Positions 39,875 through 53,681 are shown, counted from the first letter of the stretch. The stretch: 64,000 nt of DNA from Pyropia haitanensis (GCA_008729055.1 SDUX01000082.1:35842-99841); one strand, 5' to 3'. Notes: generated from the letters alone by a model not told the origin. Numbers and translations: made by a program.

Positions 39875-41895
39875 ATGGCCGCCGCCGCCGCCACGCGGCG
39901 CGGCGCCGCCGCGGTCGCCGCCGCCGCCGCGGCGGCCGCGGTCGCCCGGCGGGGCGGCAGCCGCCGCGCCGTGACGGCCGTGCCGCGGGCGGTGACGCCC
40001 GCGGCTGCCGCCTGGGCCTCCTCATCGGCGGCGGCGGCGACTGCGGCGGCGGCGGCGGCGCACGGCCGCGGCCTGCCGCCGCCGGCGGCGGCGGCGCCAC
40101 CGCCACCGGACCGGCGGCAGGGGCGGTGGTGGCCGGCGGTGGCGGTGGCAGCCGCCGCCGCCGCCGCCGCCGCCGCGTCGGCGGGCCTCGCCGCCGCCGT
40201 TGCCGACGCCGCCCCCACCCGCGGTGCCGGCGGCGGCGCCCCCGCGTCCGCGGTCGACGCGACGGACACGGCGGCCAAGGCGGCCGCGGACGCGGCCGGG
40301 GAAGCGGACGAGGACGCGGCCGAGGACCCGCCGGTGGTGCCCGGCGTGCGCGCGGCGGGGCTGCCCACCTATACCGCCGCAGAGGTGGCGGCGCACGCGG
40401 GGCGTGGCGACACGGCCGGCGGCGGCGACGGCGGCGCGGCGGGCGCGGCGGCGACGGTGTGGGTGACGTACGGTGCGGGCGTCTATGACGTGACCGACTT
40501 TGTGGCGTCCCACCCCGGCGGGGACATCCTGCTGCGCGCGGCGGGGTCGTCGCTGGAGCCCCACTGGGACATGTACGCGCAGCACCGGCAGGCGTACGTG
40601 TACGAGGTGCTGGAGGAGATGCGGGTGGGCAACCTCGCGCCGGCGGATGTGGCGGCCAACGCCGCGGCGCGCGCGGCGGAGCGGCGGCCCGACGCGTACG
40701 CCAACGAGCCCGCCCGCTGGGACGGCCTGCGCGTGCGGTCCGCCGCGCCGTTCAACGCCGAGCCGCCGCCAGACGTCCTCGTCGCGTCGTACCTGACGCC
40801 CAACGGGGCGTTTTACGTGCGCAACCACCTGCCCGTGCCGGCCGTCGCGACCGGCGACGGCGCCGACTACCGGCTGTCCGTGGCGGTGCCCGCCGCGGCG
40901 GCGGGCGCGCCCGCCGCGGCCGCGTCGGCGGCGGCGGGCCGGTCGTGCGTGCACAGCCTGTCGCTGGCGGACGTGCAGGCGCTGCCGGCGGTGACCATCA
41001 CCGCGGCCATCCAGTGCGCGGGCAACCGGCGGACGGAAATGTCGGGCCACCGGCCGGTCAAGGGCGGCGCGTGGGACGCGTGCGCCATCAGCAACGCGGC
41101 GTGGACGGGCGCGCGGCTGACCGACGTGCTCGCCTCGCTGGGCGTGCCCGACGCGGCCGCGCTCGCCGCCGCGGGCGTGCGGCACGTGGTGTTTGAGGGC
41201 GCCGACGCGGACGCGGAGGGCGGCACGTACGGCGCGTCCATCCCGCTCGACGTCCTCGCCGCGGGCGACGTGCTCCTCGCGTGGGCGATGAACGGCGAGC
41301 CGCTGCCGGCCGACCACGGCGCGCCGCTGCGGGTGGTCGCGCCGGGCATTGTCGGCGCGCGCAACGTCAAGTGGGTGACGTCCATCGCGCTGAGCGCGGA
41401 GGAGTCCCACTCGCACTGGCAGCGGCGTGACTACAAGGGCTTTTGCCCGTCGGTGCGGCTGGAGGACGCGGACTATGACGCGGCGCCGTCCATCCAGGAG
41501 CTCCCCATCACGTCGGCCATTGGCGACGTTGCCGTCGCGCCCGACGGGCGGTCCGTCACGGCCCGCGGCTACGCCTACGCCGGCGGCGGCCGGCCCGTCG
41601 TGCGGGTGGACGTGTCCGCCGACGGCGGGGAGACGTGGGTGGCCGCGGCGCTGACGGGCGCCGACGGCAGCCCGCCGGCGGCGGCACGCGGCGGGCGGGG
41701 GCGGGACTATGGGTGGACGCTCTGGTCCGCGACGCTGCCGCTGCCGCCGGGGGGGGGGGGGAGCTCGTCGTCAAGGCCGTGGACAGCTCGTACAACGTGC
41801 AGCCAGAGGGGCTCGCGGGCGTGTGGAACGTGCGGGGGGTGCTGAACAACGCGTGGCACCGGGTGCAGGTGGGGGGGGGGGGGGGGAACGAGTGA
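39875..41895 (+). CDS. SUOX: Sulfite oxidase with N-terminal cytochrome b5 domain
   Basis: Start ATG 39875. Residues 1-~110 are Ala/Arg-rich with a hydrophobic stretch, suggesting organelle targeting. The cytochrome b5 domain is ~163-255 ([27 protein letters not shown] with heme His213, second His in [10 protein letters not shown]). The molybdenum-cofactor domain follows: [13 protein letters not shown] with Mo-ligand Cys381, [43 protein letters not shown]. Then comes the dimerisation domain ([30 protein letters not shown]). At the G run ~41750-41762 the frame ends in nonsense, but the next frame reads [20 protein letters not shown] then [15 protein letters not shown] to a stop at 41893-41895. 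It oxidises sulfite to sulfate. The heme domain makes it animal-type; land-plant enzymes lack it. Confidence 0.92.
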
Positions 41896-42135
41896 CCCCC
41901 CTGCCGCACCCGGCCGTGTGGCAGCGCCGCCACGTACCCCACAGCGGCACGCGCGACGGCTGCACGTGCATGAAGCGCAGGTGGAGCCCACACAGACGAA
42001 AGAGCCCCGGTTCATTAGAAGGAAACACACATAGAATAGAGCGCGGAAAAGAAGAGAAGATACGGATACGAGTAGAGGAAGGAAAGGGAAGAGGCAGAGC
42101 GCCATCACAGCCACACGAGCAGAGCAGCGCTGGCC

Positions 42136-43632
42136 TCACTTGCCGCCGCCTGCCCCTCCCACCCCCCCCTTGTTCACCGCCGCCGCCGCCTTGGCCACCG
42201 CCGCCAGCCGCGCGGCGTGGCCCGCCGCGACGCCCTCGACGGTGAGGCCGCCGGCGACCGTCCCCCCCGCGCCACGCCCCCCCCCCCCGCGCCGCCCCCC
42301 CCGCCGCCGGCCCCAGGCAGGCCGCCCAGCCCCGCCCCGGCGCCGCCGCCCCGGCCGGCGGGCCGCGGGTCATCCCCGTAGCCGGGCACCCGGAGCGACC
42401 AGCTGCGGGAGAGGTGCAGCGCCACGTCCCGCGCGTCGAGCGTCTTGGACTTGCGGTGGCGCGCCAGGCGGCAGGCCGCGAGGGTGACCGACTCGACAAA
42501 TTCGTCGGCGTGCTCTTGGAGAAACTGCGGGCGGAGGGGGGGGGGGCGGGGGGGGGGGGGGGGTGGGGAGCAAGGGAATGCGGGCAGGTGGGCATGCACG
42601 AAAAAAGGCGCGCCACGACACAACCGTGTCACGGGAATGAGCCGGCAGGGGTAGGACCATCGACCAACGCAACGTCAAGCACCAGAGGAGGGAGGAAACG
42701 TCAGCAAGAGCAGCCAGCGCCAAAGCGCTCGGACGGCCAGGCCAGACTAGCGCGGCGCCACCCGCGCGGGAAGCCACACCACAGGAAGTGACGGTCGCAC
42801 GGCCGTTCGATACGCCCCGCCACGCGCGTGCACAAGGCGTCGCCGCCCGCACACAGCCTCGACACACCCTAGCTAGCCACACGCACACGTCCACGTGCAC
42901 GAAGCGGGGGCCACTGCACCACCACACGCACCTCCTCGACGTCCGCGTCGAGCGTTTCTCCTGGCGCCACCTCCTGCAACAGCTCTACCAGCCTGGGCCA
43001 CCACCAGCAGCGGCCGAGCGCCACCACACCACGACCAGCAAGACCCACCCCACAACCGTAGCCAGCTCACCCACCACACCGCATGTCAGGCACCAAAGCA
43101 GCGCATCGTCGTTAGGCACAGCACACCCGACGGCGAGCTCAGCAGCGCTACCCGTGGCAAACATACAAACCTCTGCTGAGTGGCCCTCCGCGAGCAACAG
43201 AGGCCGCCTGCGCCGCCGGCCCTACATCAAGACCACCCGGCCGGCCACACCCGCCTCCCTCCCCTCGTTCCAGCCACGAGGTCCCCTCCACCCTCCCTCC
43301 TCTGCTGTTGACTTGCCCCGACGGGCGCCACTCTCACAGGCCCCCACAAACACATGGCGACGATGTCCGCTGCCGCCCCAAACTCTGCGCGGCGGGTGTA
43401 CGTCGGTGGCGCGCGGCAACTACTCAATACATCCCCACAACCAGTCCACCAGCCCACAGCAACGCGTGCGCGCCGTTCACACAGAAAGAGGCACGCAGGG
43501 AGGCGGGGGGGGGGGGGGGGGAGGAAGCAACCAGGCCGCAACAACCTACTTGGCGCGGGGCAGCAGCTCCCTGCTCTCTGGCGACACAAAACTGCGGGGC
43601 ACGCCGCCCTTGGCACCACCAGGTGTCGCCAT
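42136..43632 (-). CDS. TAF12: TFIID subunit TAF12 (histone-fold), three exons
   Basis: Exon 1 is 43550-43632 (MATPGGAKGGVPRSFVSPES, then RELLPRA plus two bases). Exon 2 is 42932-42992 (61 nt; LVELLQEVAPGETLDADVEE). Exon 3 starts at 42524 (FLQEHADEFVESVTLAACRL, ARHRKSKTLDARDVALHLSR, SWSLRVPGYG). Both introns are GT-AG with matching phases, and the joined sequence matches the TAF12 histone fold across both junctions. After a C run near 42285-42300 the original frame turns Arg-rich. Another frame reads AGGLTVEGVAAGHAARLAAV, then AKAAAAVNKGG, to a TGA at 42136-42138, as expected for a TAF12 C-terminus. TAF12 pairs with TAF4 in TFIID and also occurs in SAGA. It converges on the sulfite oxidase gene. 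Confidence 0.9.
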
Positions 43633-44493
43633 GGCCCGCTCCCCCAGTCGTAGACCGCGGCCGGGGGGGGTGGGGGGGGAGAAGACGTGGCAGAAAGGCC
43701 GCAGGCAAGCTAGCAGCGCCGCCGCAGACAAAAACACTCTGGCTATCGCTCCACCGCTGCAGCCGGCGCTGTTTGTCGGAGCCTTGGCAAGAGAATATGC
43801 AGCGGCGCACCAGCGGGGGCCACACGCGGAGCAGGGGGGGGGGGGGTTGAACGAAGGGGCCAGGACACCCGGGCGAGGAGGGAGCAGTCGCCTGCAGCCT
43901 GTGCCGACAGGGAGGGAAACAAACAAAAAAAAAGAGCAGGAAGGCAACGCTGGGTCAATGGCAGCGACGGGGGGGGGACGAAAGGCACCGCGTTCAGAGA
44001 GGGACGCGGACGAGGGGAGGGAGCGGGGAGAAGCCGCACGCACGGCAGTAGTGCGGGGAGGGTTGGCGACTGGCGCCGCGACCAAGGCGCGGGGAAACGG
44101 GGCCAGCCGCAGTGTGACGCGGACCATTCCTCTGCGGACATACAATTATATTAAATTGATAAAGAAAGTACGTATTTCATTCGAATGTCACGTGGAACGT
44201 GAGACAGTCATTCCCATTATAGAATGGACACGTTGCATGGCACCTTGGTTGCTTCGTCTGCATCGATCAGCCGGCGCATCTCTGATGACCAGGACGCAAC
44301 AGTCTATGGCTGCACCAGTCCCCATGGAGGCTCTCTGTGGGGACAGCGGCGGTGGCGTCAGCATCCCTCTTGCGGCCGGTCGCCTGCAGCATGAACGCGA
44401 ACGCCGCGCCTGCTGTGACCGTGTGCTCTGTCGCTCCGTGCTTCCCACAGCACCCACCGCAGCAGCCTCGCACACGGCCGTTCGCCAAAACGT
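43633..44493. other. TAF12 upstream region / TIC236 downstream region
   Basis: No gene recognised. 44136-44230 is a sharply AT-rich island (acaattatattaaattgata) unlike the rest of the window. It may be a small transposon remnant or promoter element, but I see no terminal repeats. Confidence 0.4.
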
Positions 44494-45234
44494 TCAGCAC
44501 CCCACACCAAGAGGACCACGAGTGAAGAAGAAAAAAAAGGGGTACGGGCCGTGCCCAATAGTACGCCCAGAGCGACACTCAGTCCGCAACGCGAGCAGCA
44601 CCGCCCACCGGCGGGGCGGCCGGCAAGGGTGGCCGCGCGGGTGCCGCGGGCGCGCTCGCCGCGGGTGCGGCCGCCGCCGCCACCCCCCCCACCCCAGCGC
44701 GCCCGCCACCGCGGGCGTCTGGCCGGGCGTGCGGCTCCGCCCCGCCGGCAGCCGCAGCCGGGCGGGACGGCACCACCCCCCCCCCCTCCCCCCCCCCCCC
44801 CGTCGGCCCCCCGGCGGCCGGCCGCCCCCCCCCGGCGGCCGCCGCCCCCGCGCCGCCGCCGCGGCCGCGGCAGCAGCCGCCTCCCGCCGCCGCCGCCGCC
44901 GCCGGCGGCTCCACCCCGACCACCGCAGCGCGGCGCGCGCGGCGAGCCGCCCGTCCGCGTCCGCGTCGAGCCCAACGCGCAGCGCCTCGGCCGGGAAGAG
45001 CCGCACGCCCGCGGCGGTCGCCCCCCCCGCGGAGCGGCGGAGGCGCGCCGACACGCGGCCCGCGTCGGCCTCGACGCCAAAGCCCAGGTCCCGCACCCGC
45101 GCCGCGTCGTCGTACGCCCAGCCGGGGTCGGCCCAGCCCCAGCGGGGCTTGCGCGCGTCGCCGCCCGACGTGGGGGGGGGCCGCCCGCCAAAGAAAGGGG
45201 GGGAGGCGGCCGCGGCAACGCCCCAGGCGCCCGT

Positions 45235-45282
<48 letters not shown>

Positions 45283-45944
45283 GCCGCCGACGCCAATGCC
45301 GCCGCCGCCGGCGAGGCCGGCCGTGACGCCGCCCCCTTCACCCCCCCCAACGCCGTCCCCCGCGTGCACAATGGCCGGGTGGAGGCGCCAGCGGACCGCC
45401 CCCGCCTTGCCGCCGACCGACACGGTCGCGGCGAGGACGCGGGCGAGCACCTCGGGCAGCGCGCCGCGGCCGCGCGCGAGCGCGCGGTTGATCTCGTCGA
45501 GCCGCGCCGACACGACGGCGGCGGCCCCCCCCGCGTCGGGGGCGTCGCCAAAGCCGTCGACGCCCCAGCCGCCGGCCGCGTCGCCGCCGCCGCCGACGGG
45601 CAGCAGCTCCACGTGGTCGGTCCAGCGGCTGGCGCGGGCGCCGCGGATCCGCAGGCGGAGCGTCTCGTCCTCGAGGGTGATGGTGAGCACCGGGTCGGGC
45701 CCGCCCGCCGCGTCAAACGTCGCCTCGTTGACCGCGCCGCGCTTGATGACCAGCCGTGAGGTGAGGGCGGCCACCTCCCCCGACGGGAAGGTGAGCGTGC
45801 CGTCGGGCAGCGGGTGCCGCGCGGTCCCGTTGACCGTCACCGTGCCCGTCGCGGTAATGTTGAGCACGTACGGGTAGACGACGCGGAGGTCCTTGCCCAG
45901 CGACAGCGTCACCCCGTCCAGTCGAACGTCGGGGAGCTTGTCGT

Positions 45945-45976
<32 letters not shown>

Positions 45977-48900
45977 TCCGCGGGCGCCCCCGTCCCTCCC
46001 GCCGCCGCCACGCCCGCCGCGTCCGCGTCGGCGCCGAGCGCCACGCCCGGCGGCAGGCCCAGCGGGGCGACGCCGAGGCCACCCGCCGCGCCCCCCCCCG
46101 GGAGGTTTCCCGGCGCGGCGCCGCCAAAGCCGAGCACCCCCCCCCCCCCGCCCCCCCCCCCCCCCCCCGCCCCCCCCGACTCCCTCGCCGCCGCGGCGCG
46201 GCCGCCGCTCGCCGCGCCCGCCAGGCTGCCGACCGGGTCGCCCACCAGCACCACCCCGTGGGAGAGGGTGACCCCCCCCGACAGGACGGGCGCGTCGCCC
46301 GCGCCCGCGACCGTCACCCGCGCCGACGCGAGGCCGCTGTACCGCCCCGCCACGCGCAGCGGCACGTCGGGGGCGGTGATGACCAGCGGGGCGGCGGCCC
46401 ACCACGGGGCGGCGGCGGCGCCGCCCGCCGGCGGCCGCGGCCGCGCCGCAAACATCCGGTGGTCGGCCGTCGGCGGCCGGCCGCCGGCGGCGGCCGCCTC
46501 CCGCGCCGCCGCCACGCCGAGCGCCGCCGTCAGCGGCAGCGCGCCGCGGGCAGACAGGCGGCGGCCGCCGACGCGCGCCGACGCGGAGCGGACGTGCAGG
46601 ACGCCGCCGTGGACGACCGCCACTTCGGCCTTGACGTCCTCGAGGGGCTCCGCCACCGCGGCGGGCCACAGGCGCCCGCCCGCCACCGACGCAAAGCCGC
46701 TCACGTGCGGCGCGCGCACCGTGCCGCGGACGCGGACGAGGAGGTCGGCGGTGCCGTCAACGACGCCCACGTCGGGGGCGAGCGCGGACAGCAGCAGCAG
46801 CCCGTGCTTGCGCACCTCGAGGTCCACCTTGAGGCTGTCGTCAACGTCGGCCGCCGCCGCGCCGCCGTCGGCGCCGTCACGGCCGGCCGCGTAGGCGTCT
46901 GCCGGCGGCCCCGCCGCCGCCGCCGCCGCCGCCGCCGCGCCTGGCCCAGCGCCGGCCGACGACACTGGGCGGACGGGCGGCGGGCGTCCGTCGCCGTCGG
47001 CGGCCGCCGCGTCTGCGTCGGCCACCACCGCCGCCGCCGCCGCCGCCGCGTGCACGCCCACCAGGCGGCGCTGGAGGGCGACGAGCGCCGCCGGCCGCGC
47101 GGGCGCCGACACGACGAGCGAAAACTTTTCGCCCGGCCGCGGCGCGACGTGCGCCAGCTGCCGCCGCCACCGCCCCCGCGGCGGCGGCGGGGGCGCCCCC
47201 CCGCGGGCGCCGCCGTCGGCCGGCGGGTCCCCCTCCACCCCGTCCGGCTCATCGTACGCCCACTCGTCCTCCCCACCGTCGGCGGCGGGCGCGTCGCCGC
47301 CGTCGCCGCCGTCGATCGCGCCGCGGGGCCCCGCCGGCGGCGGCGCGCCCGCCGCAGCCCCCGCCGCGCCGGCGGGCGGCGCGTCGTCGGGGCCGCCCTC
47401 CCCCCCGCCCCCCGCGCGCGGCGGGCACGTGGCCGCCGACGCGCGCGTCGACGCGCACGTCGACGCGCCCCCCCTCCCACAGCGCCGCGACCTTGGCCCC
47501 CCGCACCCGCGTGCGCTGCACCGCGCCGCGGCTCCACGCCGCCGCCGCCGCCGCGCGCGGCGCGCCAACACTCCCCGACAGCGCGACCGACCCCGACACG
47601 TGGCCGCCCAGCCGCAGCTGCGCCGGCGTGTAGGCCGCGAGCGCCCGCGCCGACGCGTGGGCAAACACGCCGTGGCCGCGGAGCTCGCCGGTCGTCAGCG
47701 ACAGCCGCCCGCCCGCCGATACGGACAGCCGCGGGGCGCCCGCCGGGGGGGGGGTGCTCCCGGACCGCGCCGCCGGCGCGGGGGTGCTCTCGGCGGCCGC
47801 CGCCACCGCCGCGGCCGCCGCCGCGGATGAGGACGCGCAGGAGAGGCGCTCCAGGGTGATGGCGCCGTCGGCCAGGTGCGCCGCCGCGTCGACGCGGCCG
47901 AGCGAGTGGGGGCCCAGCCGCACGCTGTTGCCCGTTAGCGTCACGTCCACGGTCGTGTGCAGCAGCCGACGCACAAGGTCGGGGGAGACGCCGCCAGTGA
48001 CGGCGGGCTCCCCCGCCGCTTCTCCAGCTCCTCTGGCTGCAGACGGCGGTGCGGGTGGGGCCGCCTCGACGGGATGGGAACCCGCCGGGGACTCCCCCGG
48101 CGGGGCAGCGGCGGGCTGATAGAGACCGCCCTCGGGCGTGTGTGCGGACATCGTCGCACCGGCTGGCCGCGGGGAGACGGCCGCGGCCAGCGCTGGCGCG
48201 CCCACCGCGCCACCCGCCAGCGGGTTCCCGTGCACACCGTGCCGCACAGCCACAGCCCATGGCGGCCACAGCGCGGCCGCCTCCCCAGCGGTGACGCGAC
48301 CGCTACCGCTGCCGCCGCCGCCGCCGTCGCCGCCGACGCCGCCGCTCGTCGAGCCGCCACGGGCCACGACAGCCGCGGCACGCACGGCCCCCCCGCCGTC
48401 CCCCTCCCCCCCCATCGGCGGCGGCGGTTGCCCGCGGCTCGCGCCGCCGCCACCGTCCGCCGGCGCCGACAGCGGCAGCGGCGGCTGGCCGCCGCCGCCG
48501 GCCGCCGGTGGCGGCCGGTACGCCGCGGTGAGGCTGCCGTGAAAGGTGCCGCGGAGGTCCGACAGCGCCGGCAGGGGCGTCGGCGGCCGCTTGCCGCGGC
48601 CCGCCGCGACCGCCGGCGGCGGCGCCACCCCCCCCGGCCCCGCGCCCGGCGTCGACGGCGCGGCGGGCGCGTCCGCGCCGCGGCGCGCGGCCTCGGTGGT
48701 GGCGCGGACGTAGGCGTCAAACCAGGCGAGCTGCTGCTGCAGCGGCACGTCGGGCACCTTCCAGGTGTCGGGGTCCGCCGCGGCGGCGGGCGGCGCCCCG
48801 CGGCCACGGCCGGCAGCGGCGGCGGCACCCCCCCCCCCCCCTGCTCCCGCCGTCGCGCCCCCCCGCGACGGCACGGCGGCGAGCACGTGCAGCATGTCCC

Positions 48901-49421
48901 GCACGTCCAGCCGCGGCGCGACCGCCTTGACCTCCCACCCCGCCGCGGCGGCGGCGGCCGCCGGCGTTGGCGCGGCGGCGGGCCCCTCCCACGGCGGCAG
49001 GTCGGCGCGCGCCTCGACGTGCACCTCGGAGCGGCGGCGGCGGACGACCGCCCGCTGCACCACCACCGTCCGGTCCAGCCACAGCACGTCGGCGGCGGCG
49101 GCAGACAGGCGCGCGGCGCCCACCGCGGGCCGCTCCACCGCGACGCTCCCCCGCGCGCTGTGCGACGGCACGTCCGCGTCGAGGCGGCCCGACAGGATGC
49201 CCGCCGCGGCGGGCGTGCCCGACAGCGCGCCAAGGTCCACCGCCGCCGCGTCGACGGCGAGGCGGGCAGAGCCGAGGCCGGCAGGCGCGGCGAGGCGCGC
49301 GGCAAACGCCGCCCGCCCGCGGCGGATGGTCAGCGCCGCCTCGCCAGTCGCCGCGGCGGCGGCGACGCGGATGAGGTCGCCGGGCTGGTCGGGGCGCGGC
49401 GCGCGCGCCGCCGCGGCGGGC

Positions 49422-49469
<48 letters not shown>

Positions 49470-50062
49470 GCCCCCCGCCGGTGCGCGTCGACGAGCGTGA
49501 TGTCGAGCGTGTCGGTCGACGCGCGGAGGGTGCCGCGGAGGGTGGACGGAAAGGCCACCCCGTTGAAGCGCAGCCGCCGCAGCGCGAGCGCGCCGTCGGC
49601 CGAGACGAGCTCCGACTCGGGCGACCGCGGCAGCGCCGTCGCGCCGGGCGGCACGAGCAGCCGCTCCTGCAGGACGCCCGCAAAGCACGACTCGGCCGAG
49701 ATGGACAGCGGCGGCAGCCGGCCGAGCGTGTCGCGCACCGACGCGGTCGCGGCCGCGGCGGCGGCGGCCGCCGCCGCGGGCGCCGCCGCCGCCGCACCGG
49801 CCGGTGCCGCCGCGCCGCCGCCGCCGCCGGGGTTGAGGTGCCACGCGAGCCGCCGCGCGTCAAAGCCGCGGACGACGGTGTTGATCTTGACCCGCCGCGC
49901 CGCCGGCGGGTCGCCCGCCCGCAGGTGGACGACGCCCGAAAAGTCGCCGCCGCCGAGCAGGGACGGCGGCGGCTCCCCGCCGCCCGTGGGGGGTGGCACC
50001 GCCACAGACGCGGCCGGCTGCTGACGGTCCGCAGCGGGGGGGGGGGGGGCGGGGACGGACGG

Positions 50063-50096
<34 letters not shown>

Positions 50097-50893
50097 GAGG
50101 CGGCAGGGGCGGCGTCCGTGCGCGCCGCCGCCGCCTGTGGTGGGGGGGGGCGCCCGGCGCGGGCGGGTCGGGCGCCGACACGGGCGGCGGCGGGCCGGCC
50201 TCGGCGGCGGCCGCCGCCGCGGCGGGCCCCGCAGCGTCCGCTGCCGCCACGGCCGCCGCCGACCGCGCCGCCAGCGCCCCCCCCAGCGCGACCCCGTCGG
50301 CCGGTGCGGGCGGCAGCGCGGCCGGCGCGGCGGTCGTGGTCACGGCGGGCGGCCGCAGCGTGGCCGCCGCGGCCGCCGCCGCCGCCGCCGCCCGCCGCGC
50401 GCGCGCGGCGACCCGCCCCGCCGGCGGCGGCGCGCCCGCCGCGGCCGGCGCATTGGCGGCAGCGGCGGGCGCGGCGGCCGACGGCGGCGGCGGCGGCCGG
50501 GCCAGCAGGTCGCGGGGCTCCATCGACGGCGGCGCGGCGGCGTCGGCCGCCGCCCCCCCCCCGGCGGCAGCGCCCCCCCCCCCCCGTCACAGAGGCTCAC
50601 CGCCGGCGGCGGCCCGACGGTGCGCCACACGACCTTGACGCGCGCATCGTCGACGGGCCCGACGACCGCCACGTCCGCGTCGAGCGGGCCGAGCGCGGCG
50701 GCCGCCGCGGCGCCGCCGTCGCCACCATACGTGCGGAGCAGCCACGAGCCGTCGACGCCCGCGACGCGGACGGCCGCGACGAGCGTGTCGCCGGGCCGCG
50801 CCGCCGCGAGCGTGCCGTCGTCAAGGTCAAAGACCGCGGCGGGGGCGGGGGCATCCCCGCCGGCCCCGCCGGGACGCCCGCCGCCCGGCCACT

Positions 50894-50946
<53 letters not shown>

Positions 50947-51277
50947 TGCCACCGCCACCGGTGCCGCCACCGCCGCCGCCGCCGCCGGCCGACAGGCGGG
51001 ACGGCGCCTTGGGCGACCGCGGGTGGTGCACCGGCCGCGAGATGCCCCAGTCGTTTGCGGCGGTCAGGTCCATGTACAGGCCGCCCGAGGTGGTGAGCGA
51101 GCCCCCGCCCGCCACCGGCGCCACCGCCGCCCGCGACGCGTGCAGCGTAAAGACGCCCGCGGCGGCGTCCCACGTCCAGTCCGCGTCGGCCGACAGCAGG
51201 GGGAGCTTGTCCAGCAGCACGGGCGCGGCGGGGCCCGCCCCAGGGGCGGCCGCGCCAGCAGCGGCGCCGCCGCCGCC

Positions 51278-51330
<53 letters not shown>

Positions 51331-51916
51331 TCCTGCCGCCGCCGCGACCGCCGCCGCCGCCGCCGCCGCCGCGGCCGCCCCCCCCCGCTGTGCGTGCGCC
51401 CCCCCCACCGACGCCGCCGGCGGCACCGTCTCGGTCCAGCCCGCCAGCACCGGCGCGTAGAGCGGCCCGCTCATGCGGGCCTGCCCCCGCAGCGACGCGA
51501 CGATCGGCACGCACTGGCGGACGGCAAACGTGTCGAGCAGCGCGTCGGCCGACACGGGCCGCACCACCCCCACCAGGTCGTACCCGCGGTCCAGGTCGAC
51601 GCTGCCCACCACCGTCAGCGGCAGCGCGCCGAGCGCGCCCGTCGGCCCGTCAAAAAAGACGGTCGTGTCGTCAAAGCGGAGGCGCCCCGTCACGCCACGC
51701 AGCGCCGGCACGTCCGGGTCGGGGTGGAAGCGCAGCGCCACGTCGCCGAGCACCGCGTCGCCGTGGAGCTCGGGCGTCGGCGACGAGCGGCGAAACGCGA
51801 CCGACAGCCGCGCCGCGAGGCGGCCCGCGTCGGAGCGGAAGGGCGCGTTGAGGACCGCCGCGACGTCGCGCGTCGCCACCCCGTCCGCGTCCACGTCGAC
51901 CGTCACGAGCGGCCGC

Positions 51917-51978
<62 letters not shown>

Positions 51979-52391
51979 GCCCCGCCGGGGGGGGGGGGGA
52001 GCAGGTCCGCCACCGCCGCCCGCACGTGGGCGGTGAGGGTGCCCCCCGACGCGGGCCGCGCCCGCACCGTCGCGGTGATCACCGCGGAGAGGAGCGAGTG
52101 GGGCGACACGCCGCCGGGCGTGGCCGCCGACGCGGCGGCGGGGGGGGGGCCACCGGCGTCGCCGCCGCGGCCGCCCGCGGGCGTGGCCGCCGCCGCCCCT
52201 ACCGGCGCCGTCGCCCCCGCCATCGCCACCGCTTCCGGGAGCGACGACGGACGTGGCGGCGCGACGGGCGCCACCCCCCAGCCGCCGGCGGCGTGCCCGC
52301 CACCCACGACGCCAGCCGCACGCTGCGGCCGCCGCCGGGCAGGCACGCGGGCTCCCACCCACTGCCCACCGCGGCCGCCGCCACCGCCGCC

Positions 52392-52450
<59 letters not shown>

Positions 52451-53235
52451 CGCCGCGGCGGCCAGCAGCACCCGCCCGCCACGGCGGCGGCCGGCGGCGG
52501 CGGCGTCAAACGCCGCCCACGGGGACAGCGCCGCCGCGGCGGGCGCGGCGGCGGTCGGCTGGCGGCCGGCGCCGGTGGCGGGCGGCGCGCCCCCCCCCCC
52601 CCCCCCCTCCCCCCCCCCTCCGAGCCGGCGGGCGCACGGCCAGCGTCCGCCCCTGCCCCCCCTCCCCCCCCCACTCGTGGCGGCGGCGGCGGCGGCGGCG
52701 GCGGTGGGGTGGCTCCCCCCCCAGCGGGCAACGTCCGCCCCCAGCGCCACGTCCACATCCACGTCCACGCCAGCAAGGACGACGGTCTCCCCCCGGTGGC
52801 CATAGTCCCCCACCCGCGCGGCGGTCAGCGCGACCGTCCCGCCGCGCAGCCGCACGTGGCGCACCGCGACGGGCGCGGCGCGGCCGACCGCCGCGCGCAC
52901 CCGGTCGCGGACCGCGTCGGCGGCGGCCGCCGCGGCCGCCGCCTCTGCCGTCGCGGTGGTGGCGGCGGCGGCGGCGGCCGCGTCGGGCGCCGCCGCCGCC
53001 GCGGCGCCGACATCCCACTCGGCGCCCGCGACGGGCACGCCGTCGACGAGGACGGGCGGCAGCAGCCGCTGCCGCAGGTGGACGACCGGCCCGTGGAGGA
53101 CAATGCCCACGCGGACGGGTCCGCCGGCGGGCGCGCCGTCCCGGCGGGCCCACGGTGGCAGCCAGCGGGGTAGCCCCACCAGCCGCACGTCCACCGCCCG
53201 CGCAGACACGTCTGGCGCCGTCGACGGCGGCGGGT

Positions 53236-53287
<52 letters not shown>

Positions 53288-53565
53288 CCCTCCCCCCGCC
53301 GGCGCCACCGCCGGCGCCAGCACCACGTCGGCCAGCCGCACGCCGGGCGTCGGCAGCAGCAGCAGCCGCACCAGCCGCCGGTACGTCAGCGGCCGGCCGC
53401 CCGCGCCGCCGCCGCCGCCGCCGGTCGCGTCGGCGGCGGCGGCGGCGACCGCCGCGCGGAGCGCCGCGTCCGCGGCGGCCACCGCCGCGGCGGCGGCGGC
53501 GGCGGCGGCGGTGAGGGCGGCGGCGGCGGCCAGCTGCAGCAGCCGCTCCCACAGGGGGTGCGGCC

Positions 53566-53609
<44 letters not shown>

Positions 53610-53681
53610 GGCGGGGGGGGGGGCCACCACCACCCCCGCCTCGAGGGGGGGACGGCGGCCGCCGCCCGGGGGGAACCGCCC

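Noticed and set aside
42788..45877. 1,029-codon plus-strand open frame
   Set aside because: It lies opposite TAF12 exons and the conserved TamB domain of TIC236, and its translation has no family motif. Antisense shadow.
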